Below are positions 17,212 through 25,965 of a stretch of 46,497 bases of DNA, piece by piece (position 1 is the first letter of the stretch; each line of letters starts with the position of its first letter). Below the pieces are notes generated by a model. That model was given only the letters and a program-made list of their open reading frames with translations. It searched no databases and was not told the DNA's origin. Origin of the DNA: Clostridia bacterium. Lineage in GTDB: Bacteria > Bacillota > Clostridia > Oscillospirales > Acutalibacteraceae. The position numbers and the translations under genes were made by a program. The stretch lies in the NCBI GenBank assembly GCA_017430145.1, contig JAFRNP010000056.1, forward strand, positions 1 to 46,497. Reading direction: 5' to 3'.

Positions 17212-18732
17212 ATGAAAAGACCTGTAGTATTATGTATCATGGACGGCTTCGGCATCCGCGAGACCGCAGAGGGCAACGCCATCAAAGCGGCAAAGACACC
17301 GAATCTGACCAAGTTTTTCACCGAAAACCCCTTTACCACCATCGGCGCGTCGGGCCTTGACGTGGGCCTGCCGGACGGGCAGATGGGCAACAGCGAGGTC
17401 GGGCACACGAACATCGGCGCAGGGCGCATCGTGTACCAGATGCTGGTCAAGATCTCCAAGTCCATAAAAGACGGCGATTTCTTCTCCATCCCGGCGCTCG
17501 TGAACGCCATGGAGAACTGCAAAAAGAACGGCACCGCGCTGCACCTGATGGGGCTTTTGTCCAACGGCGGCGTACACAGCCACATCGAGCACCTGTTCGG
17601 GCTGCTGGACATGGCGAAGCAATACGGACTTGACAAGGTATACGTCCACTGCATCATGGACGGCAGAGACGTTTCCGTCACCTCCGGCAAGGGGTTCGTT
17701 GCCGACGTGGAAAAGAAAACGCAGGAGATCGGGCTGGGCAAGATCGCCACGATCACCGGCAGATATTACGCCATGGACCGTGACTTTGCCTGGGACCGTG
17801 TGGAGAAGGCCTACGCCGCCTTCGTCTACGGCGAGGGCATTCAGGATGCGGACGCCGTGGGCAGCATGCAGCGCTCCTACGACAAGGGCGTGACGGACGA
17901 GTTCATCATCCCCACGGTTGTGGATCCGGAAGGCACGGTCAAAGCGAACGACTCCGTGATCTTCTTCAATTTCCGTCCGGACCGTGCGCGGCAGATCACC
18001 CGCACCTTTGTGGACCCTGATTTTACCGGCTTTTCGCGCAGAAACGGTTTCTTCCCGCTGACCTACGTCTGCATGACGCAGTATGACGAATCCATGCCGA
18101 ACGTATCGGTCGCATTCCCGCCCGAGGAGCTGAAGAAGACCTTCGGCGAGTATCTGCAGGACATGGGCAAAACGCAGCTGCGCATTGCCGAGACGCAGAA
18201 ATACGCGCACGTGACGTTCTTCTTCAACGGCGGCGAAGAGAAGCAGTTTCGCGGCGAGGACCGGATCCTGATCCAGTCCCCGGACGTGCCCACCTTCGAC
18301 TTAAAGCCGGAGATGAGCGCCTATGAGGTCTGCGACGCGGTGTGCAGAGAGATCAGGGCGGACAAATACGACGCGGTGATCTTAAACTTTGCCAACTGCG
18401 ATATGGTCGGCCACACCGGCGTATTCGACGCCGCCGTGAAAGCGGTAGAGGCTGTGGACGAATGTGTGGGCAGGCTGACGGAGACCACGCTCTCCATGGG
18501 CGGCGCGGTGGTCATCACCGCCGACCACGGCAACGCGGATCAGATGATCGGCGACGACGGCAAGCCCTTTACGCCCCACACTACCAATCCCGTACCGCTG
18601 TGCGTGGTCGGGTACCCCTGCAAGGGGCTTAAAAGCGGCGGCAGACTTGCGGACCTGTGTCCCACCATGCTGAAGATCATGGAACTGCCCCAGCCCGCCG
18701 AAATGACCGGCAACTGCCTGATCGAGGAATAA
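17212..18732 (+). CDS. gpmI: 2,3-bisphosphoglycerate-independent phosphoglycerate mutase
   Basis: A 506-residue, manganese-dependent enzyme converting 3- to 2-phosphoglycerate. It belongs to the alkaline phosphatase superfamily. Metal-binding Asp11 is in CIMDGFGIRE, the phosphorylated Ser61 in MGNSEVGHTNIGAGR, and the C-terminal metal ligands are in ITADHGNADQM (about 441-451) and PHTTNPVP. The length is typical. It is the third gene of the cluster, 72 nt after tpiA. The enolase gene that often follows in Firmicutes is not in this window. Confidence 0.98.
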   Translation: MKRPVVLCIMDGFGIRETAEGNAIKAAKTPNLTKFFTENPFTTIGASGLDVGLPDGQMGNSEVGHTNIGAGRIVYQMLVKISKSIKDGDFFSIPALVNAMENCKKNGTALHLMGLLSNGGVHSHIEHLFGLLDMAKQYGLDKVYVHCIMDGRDVSVTSGKGFVADVEKKTQEIGLGKIATITGRYYAMDRDFAWDRVEKAYAAFVYGEGIQDADAVGSMQRSYDKGVTDEFIIPTVVDPEGTVKANDSVIFFNFRPDRARQITRTFVDPDFTGFSRRNGFFPLTYVCMTQYDESMPNVSVAFPPEELKKTFGEYLQDMGKTQLRIAETQKYAHVTFFFNGGEEKQFRGEDRILIQSPDVPTFDLKPEMSAYEVCDAVCREIRADKYDAVILNFANCDMVGHTGVFDAAVKAVEAVDECVGRLTETTLSMGGAVVITADHGNADQMIGDDGKPFTPHTTNPVPLCVVGYPCKGLKSGGRLADLCPTMLKIMELPQPAEMTGNCLIEE

Positions 18733-18791
18733 AGGAATTCAGCGGGACTGCGGTGTACAGCCGGAGTCCCGGTTTTTATGAGAGGCACACA

Positions 18792-19499
18792 ATGGAACAG
18801 GAAATCATTACGGCGCTGCATCTGCCGGCGGGATTCACGGTCACCGCCCACGCGGGCGCGTTCGACACCCCCGACAACTCGTTGGAATCCGTAAAAACCA
18901 TACTCAAAAACAAATGCGAACTGCTGGAGACGGATGTAAGCTTCCGGCCCGACGGCACGCCGGTGCTCATCCACAAGGGCGACCCTGACGCAGATGAAGG
19001 CGTATTGTTTGCAGACGTCCTGCGGCTGATCGCCGAAGACCCTGTTATCCGCATGAACCTGGATCTGAAGTCGGTCCGTAACCTGCCGCAGATCGACCGG
19101 CTGCTGCGGGAATACGGGCTTTTTGAACGCGCGTTTTTTACCGGCGTAGGGGAAGACTGGATCAGGCAGGTGCGTTCAGAATCGGCGGTCCCGACGTTTC
19201 TGAACGCGGAACCGGACAAAAAAACAGGGAAAGATCCCGAAAAGCTGCAGGCGCTGGCGGATAAGATCCGGACGCTGGGCGCGGTGGGGCTGAACAGCCA
19301 TTACAGCGCCGTCACGCCGCTGTGCGGGGAGATCCTGCACAAAAACGGGCTGCTGCTCTCGGTATGGACGGCAAACGACAAGCCGGCGATCCGGCGCTGC
19401 CTTGCAGCCCGGCCGGACAATATTACGTCAAGGCACCCGGATCTGGTGGCGCAGGTCTGCCTTGATGAAAGTAAAAAAAGTTGCAAAGTAATAAAGTAA
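18792..19499 (+). CDS. Glycerophosphodiester phosphodiesterase family protein
   Basis: A 235-residue TIM-barrel protein of the GDPD family, which hydrolyses glycerophosphodiesters to glycerol 3-phosphate and an alcohol. The catalytic set is recognisable: His20 in HAGAFDTPDNS (normally HRG..PENT), Glu47 and Asp49 in LETDVSFRPDG, and His61 in IHKGD; WTANDKPAI near the end matches the family's WTVN segment. It has no signal peptide, so it acts in the cytosol. I use the ATG at 18792, with GAGAGG about 6 nt upstream; the frame continues upstream only through intergenic sequence. It starts 59 nt after gpmI and may be co-transcribed. The HRG-to-HAG change makes the substrate uncertain. Confidence 0.8.
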   Translation: MEQEIITALHLPAGFTVTAHAGAFDTPDNSLESVKTILKNKCELLETDVSFRPDGTPVLIHKGDPDADEGVLFADVLRLIAEDPVIRMNLDLKSVRNLPQIDRLLREYGLFERAFFTGVGEDWIRQVRSESAVPTFLNAEPDKKTGKDPEKLQALADKIRTLGAVGLNSHYSAVTPLCGEILHKNGLLLSVWTANDKPAIRRCLAARPDNITSRHPDLVAQVCLDESKKSCKVIK

Positions 19500-19610
19500 C
19501 AAATTCCGAACGTCGCTGACGCGCCGTTGATCAAAGAGCGGCTTTTCCTTATTGCAATGACAACGGATTGGAAGAAGAAGTCGTTTTGCACATAAGACAG
19601 ACGCTCCCGT

Positions 19611-19751
19611 CCGTAGGGGCGGGCACGACCGCCCGAAAGACGTCCCTGTTTTAACAATTCTAATATGATAATTGCATCTGATTGTCAGGCAGGAGCACAA
19701 TCAATTAACATCCTTGGCGGCGCTGCGGGCGGTCGATGCCCGCCCCTACGG
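19611..19751. repeat. MITE-like inverted-repeat element, about 141 bp
   Basis: The ends are inverted copies: 19611-19635 begins CCGTAGGGGCGGGCACGACC, and 19726-19751 is its reverse complement except for one extra base. The interior is about 90 bp and AT-richer, with no reading frame. Short imperfect repeats of the GTAGGGGCGGGC type are common in gut Clostridia genomes. A transposase acting in trans is inferred. Confidence 0.65.
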
Positions 19752-19891
19752 CCCGTTGGTTTTCCTACCGCACGCGAAGTTGCCGTGTGGAGATAGAAAC
19801 GGAATGAAAAATCACGGCAAGCAAATAATAAGGCCGCCGTGATAATAGGATAGAAGTTGCCCCGCCGGCACAGCCCGGTCGGTCTTCGCAG

Positions 19892-19918
19892 AAAAATGCT
19901 CCCCCGGAGCATTTTTTT
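19892..19918 (+). terminator. Symmetric (bidirectional) terminator
   Basis: An 11-bp stem AAAAATGCTCC/GGAGCATTTTT with a 3-nt loop and T-runs in both directions. It lies nearly 400 nt after the phosphodiesterase gene and just before the DUF2804 promoter, insulating it. Confidence 0.8.
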
Positions 19919-19952
19919 ACGCGCATTTTGGATCCATAGCGTAAAAACGCTG

Positions 19953-19981
19953 TTGAAAAACCGAAAAGAATATGATAAAAT
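19953..19981 (+). promoter_or_regulatory. Promoter of the DUF2804 gene
   Basis: TTGAAA, 17 nt, TAAAAT, with transcription start expected about 22 nt before the ATG. Confidence 0.8.
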
Positions 19982-20009
19982 GAAAAAAACGGGTCAAGGA
20001 GGCTATTTC

Positions 20010-21083
20010 ATGGAAAAAACCTATGCCGGCTGGAAGGAATCCGGTTTAAAGAGCAAACAAACCGAGTACACGCAGGCGACTCCCCTGCTTGCCGACGACG
20101 GCACGCTGCTTGCAAAGGGCTGGGCGCGGCACAACGTATTTGAATACGACCGCGACAAGGTCAAAAAGGTGATGCGGCGCAAGGAGTGGGATTTTTACCA
20201 GCTCTCGGACGGTAAATTCATGGCGCAGATCAGCTTTGCCAACATCTCACTGGGCGGTTACGCCTCCGCAGTGCTGGTGGACCTGAAAAACGGAAAGACC
20301 GTCGCCACCGCCATGGGCGCGTTTTTGGGCGGCAAAGACAAATACATCCTTCCGCCGAAGGGCGACGTACCGAACAAGGTGGACTTTACCGTGGGCGGCG
20401 CGCAGTTCAAGATCGACACCGAAGAGAACACGCGCACCATCTACTTCAAAAAAGGCGGGATCGAGTGCGGCTTTACGATGGACATCCTGCCGGGCCACGA
20501 AAATATCACCACCGTGCTGCCGTTCAAAGACTATCCGGACCGGTATTTCATGACCACCAAGCAGAACTCCATGCCGTGCGAAGGCACGTTCAAATATGAA
20601 GGCGGCTGTTATGAATTTTCCAAGGAAGACACCTTCTGCGTTCTGGACTGGGGCCGCGTGGATACGCCCTACAACCTCGTGTGGTACTGGGGCAACGGCT
20701 CCGCGTACGTAAACGACGCCGAGGGGAACCGGCACATCGTCGGATTCGAGATCACCTGGGGCATCGGCGACGAGTCCAACGCCACCGAGACCTGCATTTT
20801 CTACGACGGCAAGGCGCACAAGTTCGGCGCCGTGGACGTGGCGGAATTTCCGAAGCCCGACAAATACATGCAGCCCTGGCGCTTCGTTTCGGAGGACGGC
20901 AGGTTCGATCTGACCATGACCCCGTTCTTCGACCACCACTCCGACCTGAACATCCTTGTGATGCGCATGCACTCCCATCAGGTCCACGGGCTTTGGAACG
21001 GCACCGTGACGCTGGACGACGGCACGAAGATCGAGATCAAGGACATGTACGCCTTCTGCGAGTACGTGGAGAACCGCTGGTAA
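20010..21083 (+). CDS. DUF2804 family protein
   Basis: A 357-residue soluble protein recognised as DUF2804 from its overall pattern: an early LLxxDGxLLAKGWARHN segment, a RRKEWDFYQLSD block, a VLDWGRVDTPY motif near 215, WYWGNGSA, GFEITWGIGDESNATET and a late LMTPFFDHHSDLN-like stretch. The family is widespread in bacteria and has a lipocalin-like beta-rich fold in predictions; no biochemical role is established that I know of. The ATG at 20010 follows AAGGAGG at 8 nt and lies just downstream of a strong promoter; the open frame further up is intergenic. It has no signal peptide. The next gene, a sugar symporter, has its own promoter. Confidence 0.8.
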   Translation: MEKTYAGWKESGLKSKQTEYTQATPLLADDGTLLAKGWARHNVFEYDRDKVKKVMRRKEWDFYQLSDGKFMAQISFANISLGGYASAVLVDLKNGKTVATAMGAFLGGKDKYILPPKGDVPNKVDFTVGGAQFKIDTEENTRTIYFKKGGIECGFTMDILPGHENITTVLPFKDYPDRYFMTTKQNSMPCEGTFKYEGGCYEFSKEDTFCVLDWGRVDTPYNLVWYWGNGSAYVNDAEGNRHIVGFEITWGIGDESNATETCIFYDGKAHKFGAVDVAEFPKPDKYMQPWRFVSEDGRFDLTMTPFFDHHSDLNILVMRMHSHQVHGLWNGTVTLDDGTKIEIKDMYAFCEYVENRW

Positions 21084-21111
21084 ACAATCCTTTTTCCTTT
21101 CCATAAAACAG

Positions 21112-21140
21112 TTGCTTTTCTGAAAGCCGTATGCTACAAT
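21112..21140 (+). promoter_or_regulatory. Promoter of the GPH symporter gene
   Basis: TTGCTT, 17 nt, TACAAT, ending 44 nt before the GTG start. Confidence 0.75.
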
Positions 21141-21184
21141 GAATTGTATTCCTGTTTTCAATTTCAAGCAAGGGAGAGAGATAC

Positions 21185-22762
21185 GTGGCACAGGACGAGA
21201 CCCAGGAAGTCCGCGAGTATTCGGACGAACAACTCAGTTACGTTTATGAAAACCGGCGCTACGTCGGTACCAAAGAGACCGTCGGCTTTGTGCTGTGGGA
21301 CGCGGCGCAAAGCCTGAACATCAACCTGTACGCCACCCGGTTCATCTCGAACATCGTCAAGGTGGATCTGGGGTATCAGGCGATCGCCAAAGCGATCAAC
21401 AGCGTCTGGGATATCGTCAACGATATCTTTACCGCCGCGATCGTGGAAAAGACCCGCACCCGCTGGGGAAAATTCCGTCCGTACCTGTTGGGGCTCGCGC
21501 TGCCCGGTTTTGTCCTTTCGATGCTGTACTGGATGATGCCGCTGTTCGTGGGCGGGCAAAGCACGAAGGCAATGGGAAAGTTTATCCTGTTTATGGTGCT
21601 TGAGATCGCAAGAGAGGGCGTAGGAACCTTCCAGGGAATCGCAAGGACGGGGCTGCTGTCAACCATCACGCCGCACCCTGTGGACCGGACGCGTCTGATC
21701 ACGCTTGCAAACTTTGCCTCCGGACAGTTCGGCGAAAAGCTGCCGGAACAGATCATGACTATCGTGCTGGATCTGATCGACAACAAAAAGCTCAGCACCG
21801 CCACCTTCTCCACCGCGCAGCAGCTTATGATGTCCTTTGTGGGCATGGGGTCGTTTTGTACCATTGTCTCCAGCGTCATGAGCTTCTGGTTCTTCATGAA
21901 CTCAAAAGAACGGATCATGCAGTCCATCAAATCCCCGAAGGTCAGCGACTCTCTGCGTTCCATTGTCAACAACAAACCGATTTTGCTGATCACGCTCTCG
22001 GAGTTCCTTTCGGGCTTCGGTATCAGCGGCAGCAAATCCGACTATTACATTGACGTGCTGCATTTCGGTTCCATGACCATGATCGCCGGTATTCCCGCGG
22101 CGCCGCTCTCTCCGATCTCCTTCGCTTACGTGCCCTGGTTCCGCCGCCACTTCTCCAGCCGGCTTTTGTACATTGTCAGCCATTATATCAACAATTTCCT
22201 TTTGGTGTTTGTATTCCTGTTCGGCTGCATCGGATTCAACCCCAAAACCTTCAAAGGCGGCCTGTTCCGCAGCAAGCTCGCCATGTTCTTCGCCATGGCA
22301 ACATGGGAAGTGCTGTGGACCCTGTTCTACGGTCTTCGCTCCGTTATCGGCACAGAGCTTTACAACGAGGCCATGGACTACTGCGAATGGAAAAACGGTT
22401 ACCGGACCGAGGCCATGACCTCCGTTGCAAAGGGGCTTGCCGCCAAGGTCGCCACCAGCGTCTCTTCTGTTGTGACCACCGCGCTGAAAAAGATCGTCGG
22501 CTACGACCAGAACGCCTATACCGACGGCACCGAGCAGCCGGATTACGTCAAGTTTTACCTGTTCGCCATGTTCACGATCGTGCCCGCCGTTACCGGCGCG
22601 TTCGGCGTTATCCCGATGCTGTTCTACGATCTGACCGGCAAAAAGAAGGAACTGATGTACGCCGAACTGCTGGAGCGCCGCAAGCAGGCCTCCGTGGTCG
22701 CATCCACCGGCGACAGCGAAGCGCTTGCCGCCCTGTCGGAAGAAACGATGCAAAGAAACTGA
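21185..22762 (+). CDS. GPH-family (MelB-like) glycoside:cation symporter, MFS
   Basis: A 525-residue inner-membrane transporter with about 12 hydrophobic helices. Diagnostic of the glycoside-pentoside-hexuronide:cation family are VWDIVND at 74-80 (the acidic helix-II motif that lines the cation site in MelB), KTRTRWGKFRPYLL at 89-102, and a second-half DYCEWKNGYRTEAMTSV near 398-414. Members import sugars or glycosides with sodium or protons. The protein is longer than MelB (about 470 residues), with a 25-residue polar N-terminus and a polar C-terminal tail. It starts at GTG, preceded by AGGGAGAG. The substrate is not predictable; the preceding DUF2804 gene is the only close neighbour. Confidence 0.85.
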   Translation: MAQDETQEVREYSDEQLSYVYENRRYVGTKETVGFVLWDAAQSLNINLYATRFISNIVKVDLGYQAIAKAINSVWDIVNDIFTAAIVEKTRTRWGKFRPYLLGLALPGFVLSMLYWMMPLFVGGQSTKAMGKFILFMVLEIAREGVGTFQGIARTGLLSTITPHPVDRTRLITLANFASGQFGEKLPEQIMTIVLDLIDNKKLSTATFSTAQQLMMSFVGMGSFCTIVSSVMSFWFFMNSKERIMQSIKSPKVSDSLRSIVNNKPILLITLSEFLSGFGISGSKSDYYIDVLHFGSMTMIAGIPAAPLSPISFAYVPWFRRHFSSRLLYIVSHYINNFLLVFVFLFGCIGFNPKTFKGGLFRSKLAMFFAMATWEVLWTLFYGLRSVIGTELYNEAMDYCEWKNGYRTEAMTSVAKGLAAKVATSVSSVVTTALKKIVGYDQNAYTDGTEQPDYVKFYLFAMFTIVPAVTGAFGVIPMLFYDLTGKKKELMYAELLERRKQASVVASTGDSEALAALSEETMQRN

Positions 22763-22781
22763 CCCCTACCGGATACGGTTT

Positions 22782-22809
22782 AACGCCGCAGATACCTGCG
22801 GCGTTTTTA
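22782..22809 (+). terminator. Terminator of the GPH symporter gene
   Basis: A 10-bp stem AACGCCGCAG/CTGCGGCGTT with an ATAC loop, then TTTATT. Confidence 0.85.
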
Positions 22810-22872
22810 TTATGCGCCCGGCATACAAAATCTGCATTTTGATCCTGCGCCCCGCGTACCGGTAAATGCAAT

Positions 22873-22898
22873 AAAAAAATCCGCAACGTCGTTGCGGA
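22873..22898 (-). terminator. Terminator of the HU gene
   Basis: On the minus strand TCCGCAAC/GTTGCGGA with a 3-nt loop is followed by seven Ts. A second GC-rich hairpin without a T-run (22921-22943, GGGGCGCCC with GGGCGTCCC, one G-U pair) lies between the gene and this terminator. Confidence 0.85.
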
Positions 22899-22963
22899 AA
22901 GAAGGTTGCGGCAGATCCTCCGGGACGCCCTGACGGGCGCCCCTTATACGGACAGATCTTTTC

Positions 22964-23236
22964 TTATTTTACCGCATTTTTCAGGGCAGCGCCCGCTTTA
23001 AATGCCGGAGTCTTGCCTGCGGGAACCGTCATGATCTCGTGCGTTGCCGGGTTGTGCGCGGTTCTTTCGGCTCTCTCACGTACTTCAAAAGTACCAAAGC
23101 CGACAAGCTGGACCTTCTCGCCCTTCGCGAGCGCCTCGGTAACAGCCTCGATCGCAGCGTTGAGCGCCTTGGCGCTGGCAGCAGCGGACAGACCGCTCTT
23201 CTGAGCGATAGCGGCAGACAGTTCGGTTTTATTCAT
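22964..23236 (-). CDS. hup: HU family DNA-binding protein
   Basis: A 90-residue nucleoid-associated protein that binds and bends DNA as a dimer. The N-terminal helical body (MNKTELSAAIAQKSG) is followed by the family signature around GFGTFEVRERAERTAHNP (about 46-63), the DNA-intercalating beta-arm with Pro in the RTAHNPATHEIMTVP segment, and the closing FKAGAALKNAVK helix. I begin at the ATG at 23236 because AAGGAGGA lies 9 nt upstream; the upstream open frame continues only into the mazG spacer. It is the last gene of the long minus-strand block, 58 nt after mazG, an order often seen in Clostridia. Confidence 0.96.
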   Translation of the reverse strand: MNKTELSAAIAQKSGLSAAASAKALNAAIEAVTEALAKGEKVQLVGFGTFEVRERAERTAHNPATHEIMTVPAGKTPAFKAGAALKNAVK

Positions 23237-23294
23237 CTGAAACATCCTCCTTTTTTTATTCAAAAGCTTTTCAGCTAATGTTGCATATTCCTGT

Positions 23295-24098
23295 TTAATT
23301 GCTGAGAATACGCTTTGCCTCTTCCCATAACCGGTCAAATTCAGCAATGGATCCGGTGATATCCACGCCCTCGGCGTTTGCCAATTCTTCGGTCTTCAGC
23401 ACACGGCGCACAAACGTATCGGTACTGCCGGTCAGCGCCTCCTCCGCGTCCGCGTCCGCAAACCGGCAGACGTTCACAACGGAGAACAGCAGGTCTCCCA
23501 GTTCCTTTGACGCGGCCTCGGCGTCCTTTTCGGCAAGGGCGGCGCGGACCTCCGCAAGCTCTTCCTCCACTTTTGCGAGGGCAGACAAAGTATCCGGGAA
23601 ATCGTACCCGCTTTTGGACGCTTTTTTCTGGATCTTCTGCGTACGCATCAGCGCGGGCAGCTCCCGCGGCACGCTTTCGATGGTCTCGGCAAGCGTTTTC
23701 TGGTTCTTGGTCTTCTTTTTGATCTCGTCCCAGTTGTCGAGCACTTCCTCTGTGGAAGAGACCTTCACGTCACCGAACACGTGGGGATGGCGGACGATCA
23801 GCTTTTTGCAGATCTCATCGCAGACGTCGTCGAAACCGAATGCGTTTTCATCCCTCGCCAGATCGGCATGGAACACCACCTGCAGCAGTACGTCGCCCAG
23901 CTCCTCACGCAGCATGGCGGGATCCCCTTTGTTGATCGCCTCGATCACCTCGTAGCATTCCTCGATCAGATCCTTTTTCAGGGTCTCATGGGTCTGCTCC
24001 CTGTCCCACGGGCAGCCGCCCGGGGCGCGCAGGATCGTCACGATCTCCCGGAGGTCATCGACCGTATATCTGTCCTTCAGCCGGAAATTCTCAACCAT
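23295..24098 (-). CDS. mazG: Nucleoside triphosphate pyrophosphohydrolase MazG
   Basis: A 267-residue cytosolic enzyme that hydrolyses nucleoside triphosphates to monophosphates and pyrophosphate, a house-cleaning activity linked to the stringent response in E. coli. Two MazG helical units are visible: the first has GGCPWDREQTHETLKKDLIEE-like sequence with metal-binding EECYE (46-50) and EELGD (65-69); the second has KVEEELAEV and KELGDLLF (about 176-205). The length is typical. AAAGGACG precedes the ATG. A good promoter lies in the 75-nt gap after the flippase gene, so mazG and HU can be made independently of the rest of the block. Confidence 0.95.
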   Translation of the reverse strand: MVENFRLKDRYTVDDLREIVTILRAPGGCPWDREQTHETLKKDLIEECYEVIEAINKGDPAMLREELGDVLLQVVFHADLARDENAFGFDDVCDEICKKLIVRHPHVFGDVKVSSTEEVLDNWDEIKKKTKNQKTLAETIESVPRELPALMRTQKIQKKASKSGYDFPDTLSALAKVEEELAEVRAALAEKDAEAASKELGDLLFSVVNVCRFADADAEEALTGSTDTFVRRVLKTEELANAEGVDITGSIAEFDRLWEEAKRILSN

Positions 24099-24118
24099 TC
24101 TGTTTTCGTCCTTTCAGT

Positions 24119-24147
24119 ATTTTACCCTATATCAAATGTTTTTTCAA
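24119..24147 (-). promoter_or_regulatory. Internal promoter for mazG and HU
   Basis: On the minus strand TTGAAA, 17 nt, TAAAAT, with the start of transcription about 15 nt before the mazG ATG. Confidence 0.75.
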
Positions 24148-24173
24148 GCCCTTTTCCCATTTTTCATGGATGT

Positions 24174-25961
24174 TTATCGTAAAAATCCGTGTTTCTCCAT
24201 AAAACGGGCGATTTTATCCCCCTTCGGCAGCATAACGACGTCATCCTTCGGGATCGCGCGGACCAAAAACAGGGCGATCACGTAGAATACGACGGCGGCA
24301 AACACGCCGGCGACGCACGCCAGGTTGTCCGCGGAGAGGATCTCGTGGATGTGGGTCAGGCCGGAAGGCGGCAGGAACCGATCAAACAGGGAGTTCGTGA
24401 GCCACGCTGCGGCGCCGGAGATCACGGCGCACAGCAATGGCCGTCCGAAATCGGACATGAAGTCGTAGCGCAGCTTCGTCGTTTTTGCCAGCACCACCAT
24501 GGCATATACCACCATCACGATATTGCACAAAATGGAGCCGTACACCGCGCCCTGGATATTGACGGTAGGGATGCTGACAAGCACCATGTTCGCCACCACC
24601 TTCAGCACCGCGCCGATCGTCATGGCGATGATCGGGTCGCGCATGCGGTCCACCGCCTGCAAGGTGCTTACCAGCGGCTGCGCCAGCGCCAGGAAGCAGA
24701 CGGACACGCCGTACATCATTAAGATCGGCGCAACGTACGGGATCCCGGGAGCGTTATAGACGGAAAGCCCGAACAAAAGCTGCAGCAGGTCTTCCGACAG
24801 CACCATCATCCCCACGCCCGCAGGGAAGGCGATCAGCATGGACAGCCGGATCACGGACTCAATGGCGGAGTGGACGGCGGGCATGTCCTTTTTCGTCCAG
24901 GACTCGCTGAGCACCGGCAGGGCGCTGAGACCGAAGGCAATGGTAAAGGTGGGCACCACGTTTTTGATCTCAAGCACGTTATCGTAGGCGCCGATCAGGT
25001 AGGCCTTGAACGCGGACGCCGTTTCGGGGGAATAGGCCAGATACCCGTTCGCCTCGGCGATCTGCGGGTACATGGCGGCGACCGTGTCAAAATGCTTGTC
25101 AAGAACGATATCCAGGCACTTGAGCACGGTCCAGTTGTCGATAAAGGTCGTCAGGTTGAATACCAGCGCGCTGATCGAGATCGGGATCGCGATCTTGATG
25201 AGCCGCCGGGTCAGCGCTTTACGTTCCTCCGCGGCAGGCGACGATTCCAGAAGCGCTTTCGTGATACCGTCCGACTTGACGCGCTGCCGCGCAAGCAGGT
25301 ACAGAAGCCCCATCAGGGAGCCCACCGTCACGCCTAAGATCGCCGCGGCGGAGGCGTACGCAGACCGGGTGTCGGAGATCCTGATCTTCGTCAGCGGGAT
25401 CACATCCGGCAGCGCAAGGGCGGAGCCCAGCACCATATGGATGAACAGCCAGCCGAAGATCAGCTTGCCCGCCGCCTCAAAGATCTGGGAGACCGCCGTG
25501 GGGTTCATGTTCCGAAGACCCTGATAATAGCCCCGGTAGCCGGACATCACGCAGCAGAAAAACAGCGAGGGGGCGATACAGATGATAGACAGGGTGGCGT
25601 CCGGCTGCCCGACGGATTTGGAAAAAGGATATGCCGCCAAAAGCAAGACCGCCGTTCCCACCACGCCCAGAAAGGCGAACAGCAGGTTTGAGACGGAGAA
25701 CAGGCGCTTTACATTATGGTAGTTTCCAAGCGCTGCCTCTGACGCCACCATTTTGGAGACTGCCGTGGGCAGGCCCGCCAGCGCTATGGAATAGATGGGC
25801 ACATAGATGTTATAGGCGACGGAATACAGCCCGGACCCCTGGAAGGTGATCTTGTTCGTGACGTAGATCCGGAACAGAAAGCTGATGATCTTGACCGCAA
25901 TGATCGCCACTGACAGGATCATTGCGCCGTTGAGCAACGACTGCTTTTTGGTGTTTTCCAT
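24174..25961 (-). CDS. Polysaccharide/lipid-linked flippase of the SpoVB-MurJ-like MATE/MOP superfamily
   Basis: A 595-residue membrane protein with about 14 hydrophobic helices, opening with LNGAMILSVAIIAVKIISFLF and the family's VYNIYVPIYSIALAGLPTAVSKMV-type second segment. Relatives (SpoVB, YabM, MurJ) move lipid-linked peptidoglycan or polysaccharide precursors across the membrane. Adjacency to mazG mirrors yabM-yabN of Bacillus, which favours the SpoVB/YabM branch. I chose the ATG at 25961 (MENTKKQS) since AAAGGA lies 8 nt upstream; an ATG 36 nt earlier would overlap hemZ. It begins 4 nt after the hemZ stop, so the two are coupled. Lipid II transport or a spore-cortex role is inference. 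Confidence 0.88.
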   Translation of the reverse strand: MENTKKQSLLNGAMILSVAIIAVKIISFLFRIYVTNKITFQGSGLYSVAYNIYVPIYSIALAGLPTAVSKMVASEAALGNYHNVKRLFSVSNLLFAFLGVVGTAVLLLAAYPFSKSVGQPDATLSIICIAPSLFFCCVMSGYRGYYQGLRNMNPTAVSQIFEAAGKLIFGWLFIHMVLGSALALPDVIPLTKIRISDTRSAYASAAAILGVTVGSLMGLLYLLARQRVKSDGITKALLESSPAAEERKALTRRLIKIAIPISISALVFNLTTFIDNWTVLKCLDIVLDKHFDTVAAMYPQIAEANGYLAYSPETASAFKAYLIGAYDNVLEIKNVVPTFTIAFGLSALPVLSESWTKKDMPAVHSAIESVIRLSMLIAFPAGVGMMVLSEDLLQLLFGLSVYNAPGIPYVAPILMMYGVSVCFLALAQPLVSTLQAVDRMRDPIIAMTIGAVLKVVANMVLVSIPTVNIQGAVYGSILCNIVMVVYAMVVLAKTTKLRYDFMSDFGRPLLCAVISGAAAWLTNSLFDRFLPPSGLTHIHEILSADNLACVAGVFAAVVFYVIALFLVRAIPKDDVVMLPKGDKIARFMEKHGFLR

Positions 25962-25965
25962 TCGA

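Larger units (their letters stand above)
19500..20009. other. Non-coding interval with MITE-like element, terminator and promoter
   Basis: About 510 nt without a convincing gene. It holds the inverted-repeat element at 19611-19751, a strong symmetric terminator at 19892-19918 and a promoter at 19953-19981. The flanking sequence looks like degraded intergenic DNA. Confidence 0.7.
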
